A stretch of DNA of 64,000 nucleotides. Source: an uncultured Erwinia sp. GTDB lineage: Bacteria; Pseudomonadota; Gammaproteobacteria; Enterobacterales; Enterobacteriaceae. The position numbers and the translations under genes are program-made. Location of the stretch: the NCBI GenBank assembly GCA_946221915.1, contig CAMIKG010000001.1, positions 1 through 64,000 of the forward strand, written 5' to 3'. Shown piece by piece: positions 62,109 through 64,000 of the stretch. Below the pieces are notes generated by a model that was given only the letters and a program-made list of their open reading frames with translations, was not told the DNA's origin and did not search any database. Within the stretch, counting starts at the first letter, position 1; every line of letters starts with the position of its first letter.

Positions 62109-62660
62109 TTACGCCAGAATCCGCTCAGCCCAGACACTGATATCATCGCCGCTGCCCAGATCGGCCTGCACCAGTCCGTTGACGAGGAATGTCGGGGAAA
62201 CGTGGATACCGTTCTGGCGTGAATATTTGCAGTGCCATTTGATGTCGTTTTGCAGTTCCGGGCGGGCAAACGCTTCAGCCAGTTTGACACCACTGTAGTG
62301 TTCAATGCGTTCGATAATCTGATTGGGTGTAGTGTCCATATTTGGACCGCTGCAGTGATCGGTAAATTCAAACTCTTCACGATGATCGGCGACCGCCTGC
62401 AGGACTTTGCGGGCTGCATTTTTGCCATCAGGCAGGGTGGAAGCGGCCAGGATAGCGCGCACAATCACGCCCGAAAACAGGTGCCACGGCTGCGATTGCA
62501 GGCGGATTTTCACCGTGACGTTATCTTCGCCCACCTGTTGCAGCAGCGCGTCCAGTTTATTAAAGGCACGAACTGAAAACGGGCAGGTGGGTTCCAGAAA
62601 CACTTCAAATACCGCCGGGCCGTGTCCCCAGACCAGAGGTTGTGCAGTTGTTTGGCTCAT
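62109..62660 (-). CDS. DsbA family / thioredoxin-fold protein
   Basis: A 183-residue cytoplasmic protein (no signal peptide) of the thioredoxin-like DsbA superfamily. The active-site position reads EPTCPFSVRAF, i.e. a CPFS motif with one catalytic Cys, so it would act monothiol-like or as a glutathione-linked enzyme rather than a disulfide oxidase. The cis-Pro loop is seen in VSPTFLVNG. The start at 62660 is preferred to the adjacent ATG (62663) by spacing to AGGAG. It lies 40 bases after hcxA, same strand, probably one operon. Confidence 0.82.
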   Translation of the reverse strand: MSQTTAQPLVWGHGPAVFEVFLEPTCPFSVRAFNKLDALLQQVGEDNVTVKIRLQSQPWHLFSGVIVRAILAASTLPDGKNAARKVLQAVADHREEFEFTDHCSGPNMDTTPNQIIERIEHYSGVKLAEAFARPELQNDIKWHCKYSRQNGIHVSPTFLVNGLVQADLGSGDDISVWAERILA

Positions 62661-62699
62661 CATAACTCCTGTGAGTGAATATCGGACGTCTGCTGGTGT

Positions 62700-63794
62700 T
62701 CAGGCTGTGTGAGCCGCGTTTTCCACTTTGACAAACGCCGCGTACAGCGTATCCGCATTGAGTTCAACCGGCAAATAGTGAATCGACTCCACCGGGCGCA
62801 GGGTGTGGGCGATCACCCGATCCAGCGCCGCGCGATCGTGAATATCAACGTCCAGTTGCGCGAGCGTGGTGGGCAGGTTGAAACGCTGATAGGCGGCAAT
62901 CAGCTGGTTCAGGACCTGATCCTGGCCGAGCAGTGCGCTCTGCACCAGGATACCGTAAGCAACTTTGGTGCCGTGGAGGAACTTATCGGTTTGCGGCAGC
63001 ACGGTGAGACCGTTATGCACCGCATGCGCTGCCGCGATGCGGGTGAAGCGTTCGCCCAGTCCGCCCACCATGCCGCCACCGGCGATAATCGCATCCACCA
63101 CGTCACGGAACGCCAGGCTGAGTTCGCCACGCTGTTGGTCGGCCAGTGCCGCTTCGCTTTTTTCCAGCAGCACATCGCGGATGGCCAGCGCGGCGTCGAT
63201 GCCCAGCCGCACCGTCAGCGGAAGCGTCTCAGGTTGTGGCGCCAGCACCACCGCTTCGTACCATTTCGCCAGCGTGTCGCCAATACCGGCCAGCAGATAC
63301 TCCACTGGCGCTTCCAGAATAATTTGCGGCTCCACCAGCACCAGGTGGTTGGCGTCGTTGAAGATTTCGAAATGCAGCGCCTGACCGGCATCGTTGTACC
63401 AGACTGATAGCGGCGTCCAGGCCGCACAGGTGGCGGCGATGGTTGGAATCGCCACCAGCGGCAGTCCCAGCTGACGCGCCAGCGCTTTGGCGCTGTCGAG
63501 CAGCGCGCCGCCGCCCACGCCAATCACCACCGAACGATCAGCACCCGCATCACGCGCCAGATGATCGACATCGCGCTGGCTGCAGTGGCCTTTAAACAGC
63601 AGGTGTTTCGCGCCCGGCGCATTGAAGGACGCTGGCAGGAAAGGGCGCGCGGCGGCAATTGCGCGTTCACCATACACCCAGACCGCCCGCGACAGCGCTT
63701 CTTCGCTGTAAAGTTCGCCAAGACGCGCCAGCGCGCCGGGATGGGAATAGTAGTTGGCGGGGCCGGGAACGACGCGGATATCGGTGTTGCTCAT
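62700..63794 (-). CDS. hcxA: Hydroxycarboxylate dehydrogenase A (YbdH family)
   Basis: Iron-containing alcohol dehydrogenase-like oxidoreductase of 364 residues, closely matching E. coli YbdH/HcxA, which reduces 2-oxo acids such as 2-oxoglutarate and 2-oxobutyrate with NADPH. Visible are the dinucleotide site GVGGGALLDSAKALA (about residue 93), the AGIGDTLAKWYEAVVLAPQ segment and the metal-site histidines in HAVHNGLTVLPQ and FLHGTKVAYG. In E. coli it neighbours ybdL; here it precedes a DsbA-family gene. Confidence 0.94.
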   Translation of the reverse strand: MSNTDIRVVPGPANYYSHPGALARLGELYSEEALSRAVWVYGERAIAAARPFLPASFNAPGAKHLLFKGHCSQRDVDHLARDAGADRSVVIGVGGGALLDSAKALARQLGLPLVAIPTIAATCAAWTPLSVWYNDAGQALHFEIFNDANHLVLVEPQIILEAPVEYLLAGIGDTLAKWYEAVVLAPQPETLPLTVRLGIDAALAIRDVLLEKSEAALADQQRGELSLAFRDVVDAIIAGGGMVGGLGERFTRIAAAHAVHNGLTVLPQTDKFLHGTKVAYGILVQSALLGQDQVLNQLIAAYQRFNLPTTLAQLDVDIHDRAALDRVIAHTLRPVESIHYLPVELNADTLYAAFVKVENAAHTA

Positions 63795-64000
63795 GATAAG
63801 TCCTTACAGAAGGTCTGACAGGCGGAACGTGGCAGAAAAACGAACCGCTGGTAACTTGATTAACCCGATGTTATATATAGACATCCAGATGGCTAATAAC
63901 ATTTGGTTTTATCTTATGCTTTTTCAGTTATTGCTGTTAAGCGGCGGCTGTGAAAAATTCGCTAAATCAAGTTATTAATCACCGCGATTACTGCTCGCTG

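Noticed and set aside
61684..62240. Short plus-strand coding frames over the 118-bp repeats
   Set aside because: The translation simply repeats the tandem DNA units and lacks a ribosome-binding site; the frames are by-products of the repeat.

Overview
The window is an enterobacterial chromosome segment, most probably from the Erwiniaceae (Erwinia/Pantoea-like). The basis is a core with E. coli-type gene order (yciU-clsA-yciY-yciI, tonB-yciA-yciB-yciC-ompW, trp operon, rnm-yciO, rluB-btuR-yciK-sohB-yciN-topA-cysB-acnA-ribA-pgpB-lapA-lapB-pyrF-yciH-osmB, rpfR, rnb). Against this core there are three informative differences: separate trpG and trpD genes, an rpfF/rpfR fatty-acid signalling pair, and large accessory genes absent from E. 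coli. The genus assignment is inference.

Left part (1-8.4 kb): cardiolipin synthase, small conserved yci genes, an orphan repeat-rich protein of unknown function between yciI and tonB (2820-4184), tonB behind a probable Fur box, yciA/yciB/yciC, a cysteine-cluster protein, and ompW behind a perfect FNR-type palindrome. Next comes the complete tryptophan operon on the minus strand (8454-15220). Its promoter, 16-residue leader peptide with tandem Trp codons and attenuator are all visible, and trpE-trpG-trpD-trpCF-trpB-trpA are tightly coupled.

Middle (15.3-39 kb): rnm and yciO, an unusual trypsin-like lipoprotein, a gene-poor 755-base gap holding a perfect 18-bp inverted repeat, then the conserved rluB-to-osmB block. 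Between cysB and acnA lie three very small genes, two of them predicted single-span membrane peptides. After osmB come a stand-alone araD-type epimerase, the ketodeoxygluconate permease kdgT with a KdgR-like box, and rpfF facing rpfR. The last pair is a complete diffusible-signal-factor synthase plus c-di-GMP-switching receptor.

Accessory region (41.4-52.8 kb): two tandem paralogous giant genes of 1894 and 1912 codons, only 8 bases apart and translated in the same direction, fill the space where rpfR (pdeR/yciR) and rnb are neighbours in E. coli. Each has a helical N-terminus, a hydrophobic central segment and two copies of a C-terminal His/Gly-Gly-Gly-Trp domain. They look like large toxins or effectors, but no function can be assigned from sequence alone.

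Right part (52.8-64 kb): cstA, rnb, an FdhF/YdeP-family molybdopterin oxidoreductase, an alpha-glucoside/maltose-type PTS EIICB, a DsbA-family protein and hcxA (ybdH). Intergenic gaps carry at least three dispersed repeat families: a ~110-bp MITE-like palindrome in three copies, a ~118-bp unit in tandem at two loci in opposite orientation, and a 40-bp tandem repeat. No tRNA, rRNA, CRISPR array, transposase or integrase was seen.
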